Part shown: positions 26,592 to 35,538 of the stretch, in pieces | How positions within the stretch are numbered: the first letter of the stretch is position 1 | How the letters are laid out: the number at the start of each line of letters is the position of its first letter | NCBI GenBank assembly: GCA_964564735.1 | Contig: CAZMCH010000008.1 | Coordinates: forward strand, 1-64,000 | Length of the DNA: 64,000 bases | Origin: CAZMCH01 sp964564735 | GTDB taxonomy: Bacteria > Poribacteria > DTPJ01 | Direction of reading: 5' to 3' | Notes under the pieces: model-generated | The model's database searches: none | What the model was told of the DNA's origin: nothing | What the model saw: only the letters and a program-made list of their open reading frames with translations | Program-made: the position numbers and the translations under genes

Positions 26592-26843
26592 TTGGAAGCA
26601 ATAAAGCAAACAGTAAAAATATCTAAGAACCACGAGGTAAGGATAAAAGTTCCTGAATATTTCCCAGAAAATGAGATAGTTGATGTAATTTTAATATTTA
26701 AGAAAAAACCAGAAGATTTTAAAAAGAAAATTGATAATATGAGAGAAGCTATGAAAGACAAGCTTTTTCTGAGTGATCTAAGCGAGATATCAGAGGACTT
26801 CAAAGTGATTGATCAGGAATCTTGGAGTGATGATGGAATATAG
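26592..26843 (+). CDS. Putative antitoxin of a MazEF/PemIK-type pair
   Basis: This 83-residue protein starts at TTG after AGAGGTGAT. The first half (KQTVKISKNHEVRIKVPE) looks like a short beta-rich DNA-binding segment; the second half is charged and helical and ends DFKVIDQESW, like many small antitoxins. It lies 22 bases after mreB and overlaps the toxin gene start by about 11 bases. The toxin partner identifies its role; the family of the antitoxin itself I cannot name. Confidence 0.65.
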   Translation: MEAIKQTVKISKNHEVRIKVPEYFPENEIVDVILIFKKKPEDFKKKIDNMREAMKDKLFLSDLSEISEDFKVIDQESWSDDGI

Positions 26844-27183
26844 GTGGCATATATTTTTGGCAAATCTTGATCCCGTAATTGGTTCCGAGCAAGGTAAAAC
26901 TCGTCCAGTTCTCATTATAAGTGAAGAAGAGCTAAACCAGATTTTACCAGTTGTTAACGTATTGCCAATAACATCTCGTAAACCAGATAGAAAAATTTAT
27001 TCCAATGAAGTTTTAATTGAGGCTGGACATAGCGGGTTAGATAAAGATTCTATTGTAATTTGCTATCAAATACGGACAATTGACAAAAGACGGTTAATCA
27101 AGGAAATAGGCAAAATAGATGATATTGATCTATGTGGCGAAATAATTGAGGCTCTATGTTTTCAATTGGGGATTATTAGCTAA
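26833..27183 (+). CDS. MazF/PemK-family mRNA interferase toxin
   Basis: This 116-residue protein is of the PemK-like fold, an endoribonuclease that cuts mRNA at short sequences. It begins MEYRWHIFLANLDPVIGSEQ and continues with GKTRPVLIIS, the conserved toxin strand. Later blocks are VLPITSR, HSGLDKDSIVICYQIRTIDKRR and a helical end. ATGs at 26830 and 26833 are both possible; GGAG spacing favours 26833. Coupled by overlap to the antitoxin gene. Confidence 0.85.
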   Translation: MEYRWHIFLANLDPVIGSEQGKTRPVLIISEEELNQILPVVNVLPITSRKPDRKIYSNEVLIEAGHSGLDKDSIVICYQIRTIDKRRLIKEIGKIDDIDLCGEIIEALCFQLGIIS

Positions 27184-27194
27184 AGGAGACCATC

Positions 27195-28898
27195 GTGCCG
27201 AATAACAGACCAAATGTTGTAATAGTAATCACAGACGATCAGGGATATGGCGATCTCGGATGTCATGGTAATCCAATTATCAGCACACCCAACATAGACA
27301 GGCTTCACAGCGAAAGCGTCAGATTCACAAACTTCCATGTTGGACCCACCTGTGCGCCTACGAGGGCAGGGTTAATGACAGGGCGTTACTGCAACTGCAC
27401 AGGCGTATGGCATACAATCGGGGGAAGATCACTATTGCGTCAAGATGAGGTTACTATTGCGGATGTTTTCAAGGCAAATGATTATCGGACTGGAATGTTC
27501 GGCAAATGGCATCTCGGCGATAACTATCCATTCAGACCGCATGATCGGGGATTTGAGACCGCATTATATCATGGAGGCGGGGGAGTCAGCCAAACGCCTG
27601 ATTACTGGGGCAATGATTATTTTGATGATACATATATGTTTAATGGTGAACCGATCGCTTTTGAAGGATACTGCACTGATGTTTGGTTTCGAGAGGGCAT
27701 GAAATTTATTGAGAAAAATAAGGATAATCCATTTTTTTGCTATATATCAACCAATGCGCCACACTCGCCATATAACGTTGATGATTCATATAGCAATCAA
27801 TATAAAGGAAAAGTGCCTGATAATCGAGCTAATTTCTATGGAATGATAACCTGTATTGACGATAATGTTGGACGTTTGATGACGAAACTCAACGAACTCG
27901 GTATTGAAAATGACACGATATTGATATGGATGACGGATAATGGCTCATCTGAAGGCGCAAGCCTTGATAGAGATGGCTTTGTGAAAGAGGGCTATAACGC
28001 AGGTATGCGCGGGATGAAGGGCTGGGAATATGATGGCGGACACCGAGTACCTTTCTTTATGCGCTGGTATGGTGGAAATATCTCTGGTGGAAAGGATATT
28101 GATCAAATGTCAGGAAATATTGATGTTCTGCCGACTTTGGTTGATCTATGCGGCTTAAAAGCTTCAATGGAAAATGTCAACGGAACAAGCCTCAAGCCGA
28201 TTATTTATGATAATGTCAGTTGGGATGAAAGAGTTATCGTTACTGATTCCCAACGTGTGGAATATCCGATAAAATGGCGTAAAAGCGCAGTTATGGCGAA
28301 TCGCTGGAGACTAATCAACGGTGTTGAGCTTTATGATATTCAGATTGATCCTGAACAGAGAAATAATGTTGCGGGAAAGCATCCCGATATAGTTCAGGAA
28401 ATGAGATCGCATTATGAGGAATGGTGGAGTCTGGTTTCGCCAACATTTGATAAAGATTGCCCTATCGTGATTGGTTCTGAGCATGAGCCTATCTCACGAA
28501 TAACGACACATGATTGGCATGGTGAGCAATGCGCATGGAATCAAGGCATGATACGTCAGGGCGTTGAGTGCAATGGATACTGGATTATAGAGATTGCAGA
28601 GGACGGTGAATATTCGTTTGAGCTTCGTAGATGGGCTAAAGAAGAAGATAGAGCAATGACAGAAGGTATTCCCGGAGAAATAACAGACTGGTATCATGGC
28701 GGTAATGCCCTTGATCTCAAAAAAGCCCAAATTAAAATCGGCGATCAAGAGCAAGCGAAATTTATTGAACCACAAGCAAAATGCGTTACATTTAACTTTA
28801 ATCTAAAGTCAGGCGTTACGGACATGCAGACTTTCCTCACTGATGCAGATGGAAAAGAAATCGGCGCATATTATGTTTATGCGCAGAAGTGTAAATAA
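27195..28898 (+). CDS. Sulfatase (arylsulfatase type)
   Basis: This 567-residue alkaline-phosphatase-superfamily sulfatase has metal ligands in ITDDQGYGD (Asp14/15), the formylglycine motif CAPTR (Cys53-Arg57) in TCAPTRAGLMTGR, then GKWHLG and the second metal site MTDNG. About 150 C-terminal residues form an extra beta-type domain. No signal peptide is evident at the ATG used (after AAAGGAGACC). The Cys must be oxidised to formylglycine by a maturase not present in this window. It heads a set with a glycosidase-like TIM barrel and an outer-membrane barrel, which fits sulfated glycan use. Confidence 0.92.
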   Translation: MPNNRPNVVIVITDDQGYGDLGCHGNPIISTPNIDRLHSESVRFTNFHVGPTCAPTRAGLMTGRYCNCTGVWHTIGGRSLLRQDEVTIADVFKANDYRTGMFGKWHLGDNYPFRPHDRGFETALYHGGGGVSQTPDYWGNDYFDDTYMFNGEPIAFEGYCTDVWFREGMKFIEKNKDNPFFCYISTNAPHSPYNVDDSYSNQYKGKVPDNRANFYGMITCIDDNVGRLMTKLNELGIENDTILIWMTDNGSSEGASLDRDGFVKEGYNAGMRGMKGWEYDGGHRVPFFMRWYGGNISGGKDIDQMSGNIDVLPTLVDLCGLKASMENVNGTSLKPIIYDNVSWDERVIVTDSQRVEYPIKWRKSAVMANRWRLINGVELYDIQIDPEQRNNVAGKHPDIVQEMRSHYEEWWSLVSPTFDKDCPIVIGSEHEPISRITTHDWHGEQCAWNQGMIRQGVECNGYWIIEIAEDGEYSFELRRWAKEEDRAMTEGIPGEITDWYHGGNALDLKKAQIKIGDQEQAKFIEPQAKCVTFNFNLKSGVTDMQTFLTDADGKEIGAYYVYAQKCK

Positions 28899-28928
28899 CA
28901 TTCGTTGATAAATAAGGAGGCGAAAATA

Positions 28929-30311
28929 ATGATTATAGAAGCAATCTTATTTTTGACAATAAACATATCAACCGCAATAGAAGTGCCTGATAATATCAAA
29001 TCAATTATAGAAAAAACCCAATCTTTCGGGATTGGTCGCTATCCAATTAGCTTTTGGAATTATACAAATCTTGTTGCTCATGGTCAATATATGGACGAAG
29101 CGGAAATTGCTGAATGGGCTGATGCAGGCTTTACTGTCCCGCAAAGCCCAAATTATGACCCAAGAGATGAAAAGCAGAAAACGCATATATTGAATATGCT
29201 TGACTGGGCGCATGAATACGGAATGAAACTCATACTTTGCGACCCACGTTGCTATGCAAAAAAAGGCTCTAATGATGAACTTGTTTCGCCTGATTATGCA
29301 CAAGGCGTTTATTCTGCAGTTGAGGATTTTGGGAAACATCCTGCTTTGTTTGGTTTCCATGTCGGCGATGAACCTGATGCAGATATGAAAGAAGCATTCT
29401 TTGAGTGCTATCGTGTTCAGAAAGAGATCGCCCCTGAATTACATCCCTTTGCTAATCTATTGCCATTCTTTCCCGGAATTGAAAAGCGCGCTGGAACAGA
29501 CACTTGGGCAAACTATCTTGATGAATATTCATCTAAAAGCAATGCGGACTTACTCAGCTATGATTGCTATGCGCAGATGAACCCTGGAGATGCTGGTTGG
29601 CATAATTATTATCAAAATCTAAGGCTCTATCGTGAGGCATCAATACGAAATGGTATCCCTTTTTGGAATACGATCCTTTCTGTTGGACATTTTAGGTATA
29701 AATGCCCAAATTATGATGAGATACGCTGGCAGTTTAATACAAGCCTAGCTTGCGGGGCAAATGGTATATTGTGGTTTTTCTATTACATGCGTGAACCACA
29801 TGATAATTATCGCCTTTCGCCTGTTGATGAACTCTGGGATAAAACGCAAACCTATTATGATATTCGCCGAGTGCAAAGAGATTTCCATAAGCGATATGGT
29901 GATCTATTTAATAGGCTTGTATGCACAAAAGTTATGTTTTCACCAAACGCCTATGGAGATGGAAACGTTTTTGAACCTGATGGCATAATTTCGAAAATAT
30001 CGCCTGACAGAAATGAATATCCCATATTGATTGGTGAATTTACTGATATTGATGGAAATAGATATGTAATGATCGTAAACAATAGCATAACAGAAAGCGT
30101 TAATGTTGGCATAACCTTTGCGGGTGAAGATGCAAGGGTATTTTCATGGAATTGGTCAGGAAACGAACACGAAGGCGGTGCATATTGCGCATCTAGAATG
30201 ACAAGAGATGCAAATGGATTAACTATAAGGCATTGGCTTGCGCCCGGTCAGGAAGCCATGTATCGTGTTTTATCTGAATCTGCCAAGAATGAACCGATTT
30301 TAGCTAAATAA
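28929..30311 (+). CDS. Secreted TIM-barrel glycosidase-like protein
   Basis: This 460-residue protein has a short N-terminal hydrophobic stretch (MIIEAILFLTINIST) that may be a signal peptide. It has a barrel with strands such as KLILCDPRCY, FGFHVGDEPDADM (a Glu typical of glycosidase acid/base positions) and GANGILWFFYYMREP. The last 110 residues look like a beta-sandwich. I take it for a glycoside-hydrolase-superfamily member near GH42 or DUF4434-type proteins, without a specific activity. The ATG is chosen because AAGGAGG sits 8 bases upstream. It follows the sulfatase by 30 bases. Confidence 0.7.
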   Translation: MIIEAILFLTINISTAIEVPDNIKSIIEKTQSFGIGRYPISFWNYTNLVAHGQYMDEAEIAEWADAGFTVPQSPNYDPRDEKQKTHILNMLDWAHEYGMKLILCDPRCYAKKGSNDELVSPDYAQGVYSAVEDFGKHPALFGFHVGDEPDADMKEAFFECYRVQKEIAPELHPFANLLPFFPGIEKRAGTDTWANYLDEYSSKSNADLLSYDCYAQMNPGDAGWHNYYQNLRLYREASIRNGIPFWNTILSVGHFRYKCPNYDEIRWQFNTSLACGANGILWFFYYMREPHDNYRLSPVDELWDKTQTYYDIRRVQRDFHKRYGDLFNRLVCTKVMFSPNAYGDGNVFEPDGIISKISPDRNEYPILIGEFTDIDGNRYVMIVNNSITESVNVGITFAGEDARVFSWNWSGNEHEGGAYCASRMTRDANGLTIRHWLAPGQEAMYRVLSESAKNEPILAK

Positions 30312-30363
30312 ATCATAATATCGCTTATTACGTTTCACGTATTACGAAATTGGGGGGAACAGC

Positions 30364-31458
30364 ATGAAAACATGCCTGTTTATACTTTTTTTGATATTTA
30401 CATTCACAACTGCTGTATGCACTGAGGATTTTCCGATTCCAACAATAGATTTTACTATGCACAACAGGATATATGATGTATTTATAAGGGATCATTTTCG
30501 CTTTAATGAACCAAAGCCTTTGCAAATAGAGTATAATTATACAAAATGGCTTGATAGCAAAGGTAATTATGACGAATTTGCGGATCATATCTTAATCGAA
30601 ACTGACCTGCCAATTTATAAGTCAAAGAAAATACTTGTTGATATTCCGTTTTCCTATTCACGATTACCGATTTGGTCAGAAGGCAATGAAATATTATATG
30701 GCGCAACTATAAGCACAATCACGCCATCAATCCTTTCTCGGTTTATTATTACAGATAAATTCAGGTCTATTTTGGGCGTTGAGTATACATTAAAAGGAAA
30801 TTCAGGAGCAGAATTATCAGCATTTGGAAAATCCAAAGGCAGAACAATATGTATTCCAAACCTTGTCCTTTCTTATGACTTGTTCAATCAGCTAAATATT
30901 ATGGCTGGTGGTCGGATTGAAAGATATTATTATGATACTAATGATAATGATTATGCGATGGAGTTATCTAATCGTTTGTATCTAAGACCAGTCGCCATGC
31001 TGAATTTTCATCCAAGCGATAATTTTGCTATTCTACTTGGATTTCCGTATCTGGGTGGATATGTGTCGCTTTTCAATGGGATAATCAAAGCGGATGCAAG
31101 GGCAAATCTTAATAAAAATTTTGAGGCAGGATTTAAGATAAGACCAATAAATAAGACACATCTGACTTTTCGCCTGTCAAATACACCACATAAAGAAATT
31201 CCAATTGAAGGCTTTTTGGTGGAATCAGGCGAACTTTTAGATGGCAGGCTTGAACATACAAGAAAGACAGTATCATTTGAGGCAGGAAGAGAGTTAAATC
31301 CTGCCGCAATAGTATCACTAAATACGCAATATAGCCCCGAATCTGATGTTGATTTTACTGCCAATAGCGGAAAAGAATATAATCTTGACGGAAAGCCTCA
31401 TTATACTATTGGTGTTAAATTCACTGTTGATATTGAGGCGTTATTGCAGTTGAAATAG
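30364..31458 (+). CDS. Predicted outer-membrane beta-barrel protein
   Basis: This 364-residue protein has a signal peptide (MKTCLFILFLIFTFTTAVC, possibly a lipoprotein Cys). The rest consists of alternating amphipathic strands with many Tyr and Phe (for example LVLSYDLFNQLNIMAGGRIE, YTIGVKFTVDIEALLQLK at the end), the pattern of a DUF6268-like outer-membrane barrel. It supports a diderm envelope. It lies 52 bases after the glycosidase-like gene, with the palindrome CGCTTATTACGTTTCACG in the gap. It may allow passage of oligosaccharides, which is inference. Confidence 0.7.
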   Translation: MKTCLFILFLIFTFTTAVCTEDFPIPTIDFTMHNRIYDVFIRDHFRFNEPKPLQIEYNYTKWLDSKGNYDEFADHILIETDLPIYKSKKILVDIPFSYSRLPIWSEGNEILYGATISTITPSILSRFIITDKFRSILGVEYTLKGNSGAELSAFGKSKGRTICIPNLVLSYDLFNQLNIMAGGRIERYYYDTNDNDYAMELSNRLYLRPVAMLNFHPSDNFAILLGFPYLGGYVSLFNGIIKADARANLNKNFEAGFKIRPINKTHLTFRLSNTPHKEIPIEGFLVESGELLDGRLEHTRKTVSFEAGRELNPAAIVSLNTQYSPESDVDFTANSGKEYNLDGKPHYTIGVKFTVDIEALLQLK

Positions 31459-31715
31459 TTAGCCTTTTGGTAGTAGCCCATGATTCTATTAGAAAAAGAT
31501 TTTTCGCTTCGCTCAAAATGACAGCGAAGTGTCCCCTGAACGAAGTGAAGGGTCTTCTTATGCCACAAAAACATAATTTCCTATGCAACAAAAAAACATA
31601 ACCTCTCTAAGTTCCTATATTTGACATATTACTAAAACAATGGATTCCACCTTCGCTGGAATGACAAGGTCAAAAGCTGTCATTTCAATGTAAAACGGAA
31701 ACCTAGAAAATATGT
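31459..31715. repeat. Intergenic stretch with two dispersed short repeats
   Basis: CCTGAACGAAGTGAAGGGTC (start of 31535-31564) matches the inverse of 13695-13725. TGGATTCCACCTTCGCTGGA (start of 31641-31666) matches 60031-60057 with small changes. These are copies of short, widespread non-coding elements. No gene is seen here. Confidence 0.55.
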
Positions 31716-32075
31716 TTAATTTTTTCTAAATTTGCTTAAATGCGATGAGTGAGATTCTGAATACTCTATCATTGCCCTCATAACTTCATTACATAAATAA
31801 TCAACAAAACTGATATTTTCAGAATCGCAATAATTCTCGGAGGCTTTTACAACTGCGAAAATTCCTATCTGAATGAGTTGGGAGAAAGGCGTGCCATTCT
31901 CTAATGAATACCAACTTGCTAGCTTAACTATCATATCAATACATATTTTAACAAGCTCTAGCTTCATCATAACATCCCCTGAAGCACGACTGCAAATTTT
32001 TTCTTCTTGCTCAGGAGAGAATGAAATTTCAGTGTATCCCTTTGGCATATATGGGCAAAATTCCTGTATTAGCAC
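31716..32075 (-). CDS. Small orphan protein resembling sigma-70 region 2
   Basis: This 119-residue protein starts at GTG after GAGGAGGT. Residues about 37-105 line up with sigma-70 region 2: IVKLASWYS, FSQLIQIGIFAVVKA (the core-binding L-I-Q-x-G stretch) and FVDYLCNEVMRAMIEY, which stands where sigma factors have F-S-T-Y-A-x-W-W-I-R-x-A-I. The Trp pair that melts the -10 is replaced by Asn-Glu, and there is no region 4. So it could bind RNA polymerase core without normal promoter opening, or be a degenerate sigma. It stands alone on the minus strand. The resemblance is moderate. Confidence 0.5.
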   Translation of the reverse strand: MLIQEFCPYMPKGYTEISFSPEQEEKICSRASGDVMMKLELVKICIDMIVKLASWYSLENGTPFSQLIQIGIFAVVKASENYCDSENISFVDYLCNEVMRAMIEYSESHSSHLSKFRKN

Positions 32076-32285
32076 TTTCTTACCTCCTCATTAGAAGATT
32101 TTTTAGTTATATGAAAACAATAAATTACTAGCAAAAAATATGCCCATATCTCATATTTAATGCGATTTCTATATGATCATTAGAAATGCAATTAGTCACT
32201 ACTCATGAAAAAACAAAATTCGAAAAACTGTCTATCGGACTGAAGAAAATTTGACACTATTAACAGAAATTTGACTATTGTGCTA
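32076..32285. other. AT-rich divergent gap, nothing recognised
   Basis: The 349-base divergent gap continues to 32424. Its first 210 bases show no gene or clear hairpin. The regulatory signals are in 32286-32345 and are listed separately. Confidence 0.4.
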
Positions 32286-32314
32286 TTGATATTTTGTCTG
32301 TTGATGATTATAAT
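32286..32314 (+). promoter_or_regulatory. Strong sigma-70 type promoter
   Basis: TTGATA (32286-32291), a 17-base spacer and TATAAT (32309-32314). The -10 is embedded in ATTATAATAATCTTA (32307-32321), identical to the block at 13987-14001. It should drive the GxGYxYP gene and perhaps the nadD-argS genes after it. Confidence 0.65.
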
Positions 32315-32321
32315 AATCTTA

Positions 32322-32345
32322 TATAGCGACATATATAGTGACATA
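32322..32345 (+). promoter_or_regulatory. Two tandem 12-bp repeats at the transcription start, operator-like
   Basis: TATAGCGACATA (32322-32333) is followed directly by TATAGTGACATA (32334-32345), 11/12 identical. The position, just after the -10 box, suits a repressor site. The binding protein is unknown. Confidence 0.4.
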
Positions 32346-32424
32346 GAAATTGATAAAATTGTTTATAACTTTATAGTGAAATATATTGCTTTATTGAATA
32401 AATAGAATGAAAAAAGGAGATTTC

Positions 32425-34176
32425 ATGGATTCTATCTGCATTTTTGATTTATATGAGATTTTGCAACAGCCAATAAATGATGATATGCAAGCAAGGGAAT
32501 GTTGGGATATTTGCCATCTTGTTTCAGCTTTACAAGGGCTTGTTAATCGTGATAAAGCGAGGCTTTATCTGAAAGCGATACAGCCAGCAGATAATTTCTG
32601 GTGGGATTGGCTAAAATCAAAAGGTGAATGGCTTGAAAATGTAAAAGAGATCGAAATAACATCAATTGATGACCTTCTTGAGCAATTTAAGGGCTTTTAC
32701 AATGGCGCCGTAATCTATGACCCCAATGTTCCTGCGACATCAAACGTTGCATCTACTATCGCTGGAATAGAAAACCTCTTGCCGATAAGATATGATAATG
32801 CCCCAGAATCATTATATACGAAGCTAATCAAATCAGGAAAAATAAAGCCTGTTCAATGGTTGCTTAATAAAGATGGAACAAGCATATTTACAGATAAAAA
32901 CGACCTCAAGAGTGCAAAAGCTAAATCTTATATCTGGGCAAAAGAAAACTATCTTGACAAGGGTTTATGCAATCCCTGCAAATTAGCATATTATCTTGAT
33001 TCCTATTGGCTAAAAGTGCCTAATATCGCAGGTGTTCAAAATCACACTCTTACAAATCACGATTATTTTATAAGCAATAAAGCCTTCTTTTTTGATCTTG
33101 GTCCTTGGGATGACGAATCCCCTGTTGATGAACACGATCAACCCGAAGGAACAGATGCAAAAGTTTTGCGCTCAATATTACTCTCTGCATATCAGCAGAC
33201 AAAAGGGCAAAGCATGATTCACGCTGGCGGATTTGTTCCCTGGGCTTATAAATATACCAATCATGGTGTTGCTGGTGGGAAACATGATCCTGTGCCTTCT
33301 GAATGGCAATATGCAATGATACTGTCCGCCTATAATGCTTATATGGATGCGGATGCTCTTGGGATTGGTGCTATGGCAAATGCCTCATTTTATCAGCATT
33401 ACCCGCTTGAATCTTATTATCCACAAAATCCGAAACCGACATTAGAGTCGCTTAAAGAAAAAAACTTGATCGATTCTGATGGTAAAGTTATCAAAAAGCG
33501 TTTTATAACATTTTATATAGGCGATTATGATTCGTCAGCATGGCTTTATTCACAGATTCCGCATATATGGAATGACCAAAAACGTGGTGAGATGCCTCTT
33601 GGATGGGCTTTTAATCCCAATTTGGCAGATCGTTCACCTATGGCAATGGCATATACACGCAAGACCATGACCGCAAATGATTGCTTTATCGCTGGTGATT
33701 CTGGTGCAGGTTATATAAATCCCGGTATGCTTCAAGAACCAAGACCTTTCTCTAATCTGCCTTCTGGTTTAGAAGTATGGAAAAACCATTGTAAAAAGTA
33801 TTACGAGCAATGGGATATAAGCATTACAGGATTTATAATTGATGGATATGCAGATGGATTGAATGAAGATGGTATGAGAATCTATAGGGATTTTTCACCT
33901 GATGGTATAGTTGCTCAAAAAATAGAAAAACAAGGTGTCTTTGAAGGGATGCCGTTTATCAGGATGAACCTTGATCTTGATGGCAGACCAGAGGACGTTG
34001 CCAAAACTATCTATTCACGCTTTGAAGGTGATATGCCTCAATTTCTCATTTTTCGTGATATATTGAAAACACCTTCTTGGCATGTTGAGGTTAAAGAGCA
34101 TCTCAAAAAAATTGAGCCAAATGCTATAATTGTTGATCCCTATACTTTTTTTGCTCTTTTGAAATTATGTAAATAA
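32425..34176 (+). CDS. GxGYxYP-domain protein
   Basis: This 583-residue protein belongs to a family of presumed carbohydrate-active or polysaccharide-utilisation proteins. The signature region is GDSGAGYINPGML, where the family usually reads GxGYxYP. A TIM-like C-terminal part (about 330-583) has RFITFYIGDYDSSAWLY before it and ITGFIIDGYADGL after it. There is no signal peptide. The ATG used lies 4 bases after AAAAAAGGAGATTTC; an upstream in-frame ATG (32407) precedes that site. It is followed by nadD 11 bases on, an unusual pairing of an accessory gene with a housekeeping operon. Confidence 0.78.
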   Translation: MDSICIFDLYEILQQPINDDMQARECWDICHLVSALQGLVNRDKARLYLKAIQPADNFWWDWLKSKGEWLENVKEIEITSIDDLLEQFKGFYNGAVIYDPNVPATSNVASTIAGIENLLPIRYDNAPESLYTKLIKSGKIKPVQWLLNKDGTSIFTDKNDLKSAKAKSYIWAKENYLDKGLCNPCKLAYYLDSYWLKVPNIAGVQNHTLTNHDYFISNKAFFFDLGPWDDESPVDEHDQPEGTDAKVLRSILLSAYQQTKGQSMIHAGGFVPWAYKYTNHGVAGGKHDPVPSEWQYAMILSAYNAYMDADALGIGAMANASFYQHYPLESYYPQNPKPTLESLKEKNLIDSDGKVIKKRFITFYIGDYDSSAWLYSQIPHIWNDQKRGEMPLGWAFNPNLADRSPMAMAYTRKTMTANDCFIAGDSGAGYINPGMLQEPRPFSNLPSGLEVWKNHCKKYYEQWDISITGFIIDGYADGLNEDGMRIYRDFSPDGIVAQKIEKQGVFEGMPFIRMNLDLDGRPEDVAKTIYSRFEGDMPQFLIFRDILKTPSWHVEVKEHLKKIEPNAIIVDPYTFFALLKLCK

Positions 34177-34187
34177 AGGACTTTATA

Positions 34188-34784
34188 TTGAGGTTGGTTG
34201 TTATGGGAGGGACATTCAACCCTCCACACATAGCGCATCTAATATGCGCAGAAGAGGTATTCGATCAGCTTGGTTTTGACAAAGTTCTTTTCATACCGAG
34301 TGCAAGACCTCCACATAAAAATTGCAATGAAATAGCAGATGCTAAGGATCGATATATTATGACTTCACTTGCAATAGAAGATAATCCACATTTTGAAGTG
34401 TCAAAAATTGAGCTTGATAGACCCGGAAGATCATATACAATAGTGACTGTCAAAGAACTTAAACAAATATATGGCAATGATACAGAAATAAGCTGGATCG
34501 TTGGAACAGACGCTATTATTGATATGCCATCATGGTATCACATCGACGAATTAATTACTATATGTAATTTTATCGCCATAAATAGACCAAAATATGATCC
34601 AGCATCTGCAGACCAAAAAATACTCAAAAACGTTCAATTCATGAAAGTAACCAATATTGATATATCTTCAAGCGATATTAGAAAACGTATAAAAAATGGT
34701 ATGTCTATAAAATATTTAGTGCATCCAAAAGTTGAAGAATATATATACCAAAACGGACTATACAGATATGATAAAGAAAATTAA
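34188..34784 (+). CDS. nadD: Nicotinate-nucleotide adenylyltransferase
   Basis: This 198-residue cytoplasmic enzyme makes deamido-NAD from nicotinate mononucleotide and ATP. The nucleotidyltransferase motif GGTFNPPHIAH and the C-terminal ISSSDIRKRI are both present. It starts at TTG (RLVVMGGTF opening). It overlaps yacG by 17 bases and heads the nadD-yacG-yqeK-rsfS-argS run. Confidence 0.95.
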   Translation: MRLVVMGGTFNPPHIAHLICAEEVFDQLGFDKVLFIPSARPPHKNCNEIADAKDRYIMTSLAIEDNPHFEVSKIELDRPGRSYTIVTVKELKQIYGNDTEISWIVGTDAIIDMPSWYHIDELITICNFIAINRPKYDPASADQKILKNVQFMKVTNIDISSSDIRKRIKNGMSIKYLVHPKVEEYIYQNGLYRYDKEN

Positions 34785-34959
34785 ATGCCCTATATGTGAA
34801 AAAGAAGTAAAGTTTGATGATAAAAAGAAATTACCACCAAGTTTTCCATTTTGTTCAAAAAAATGTAAACTAATTGATCTTGGGAATTGGCTAGATGAGA
34901 AATATGCTATAAGTGAACCAGCGCCAGAGGAAGCAATAACAATAGATGACGAAGAATGA
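34768..34959 (+). CDS. yacG: YacG-like small zinc protein (DNA gyrase inhibitor family)
   Basis: This 63-residue protein has a four-Cys zinc site, CPIC and FCSKKC, followed by KLIDLGNWLDEKY, the hallmark of YacG. In E. coli YacG blocks gyrase. Its acidic C-terminal tail (PEEAITIDDEE) is seen here as well. The ATG at 34768 gives the normal start MIKKIKCPIC; the frame itself runs further upstream inside nadD. It overlaps nadD and yqeK. Confidence 0.88.
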   Translation: MIKKIKCPICEKEVKFDDKKKLPPSFPFCSKKCKLIDLGNWLDEKYAISEPAPEEAITIDDEE

Positions 34960-35524
34960 GATCAAGCAGAAACTAATAGAAAAGCTAACACCGAAATTAT
35001 ATCGCCATTCAATAGCAACAGGAGAAATGGCAGAAAATTTAGCTAGGCTATACAAAGCAGATGAAGAAAAAGCCTATTTGGCTGGAATTCTGCATGACGT
35101 TGCCAAAGGTATGGATAAAAAAGAATTGCTTGTCTATGCAAAAAGTAGAAACATTAAAATAGACTCAATTCAAGCAGAACAACCGGGGCTTTTGCATGGT
35201 ATTGTTGCGTCATATATAGTAAAAAATGAGTTTAGCATTATTGATGATGATATTTTACATGCCATAGAAATTCATAGCACTGGCTCAAAAAATATGTCTA
35301 TACTAGATAAAATATTGTATCTGTCTGACTCAGCAGAACCAAATCGTGATTATGATGGTGTTGAAATGATTAGAGACCTTGCCTTTCATGGAGAACTTGA
35401 TAAAGCATTGCTTATCGCAATGAAAATAAAACTTATTTTTGTATTAGAAAAGGAAATTATGCTTCATCTTGACAGTATAGAAGCATGGAACGAAACCGCT
35501 ATAGCTCTAAAGAAAATAACTTAA
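34946..35524 (+). CDS. yqeK: YqeK family HD-domain hydrolase
   Basis: This 192-residue protein has an HD domain: YRHSIATGEMA, AGILHDVAKG (the His-Asp pair) and AIEIHSTGSKNMSILDKILYLSD. YqeK enzymes split diadenosine tetraphosphate and are usually encoded next to nadD and rsfS, as here. It overlaps yacG by 14 bases. Confidence 0.93.
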   Translation: MTKNEIKQKLIEKLTPKLYRHSIATGEMAENLARLYKADEEKAYLAGILHDVAKGMDKKELLVYAKSRNIKIDSIQAEQPGLLHGIVASYIVKNEFSIIDDDILHAIEIHSTGSKNMSILDKILYLSDSAEPNRDYDGVEMIRDLAFHGELDKALLIAMKIKLIFVLEKEIMLHLDSIEAWNETAIALKKIT

Positions 35525-35538
35525 AGGAGGTATTGCTA

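Noticed and set aside
26592..27183. MazEF-like pair as a new defence system
   Set aside because: Both parts fit an ordinary toxin-antitoxin pair, and no defence genes lie around it.
27195..28898. Sulfatase lost its catalytic Cys
   Set aside because: CAPTR is intact, so the enzyme can be matured if a formylglycine-generating enzyme exists.
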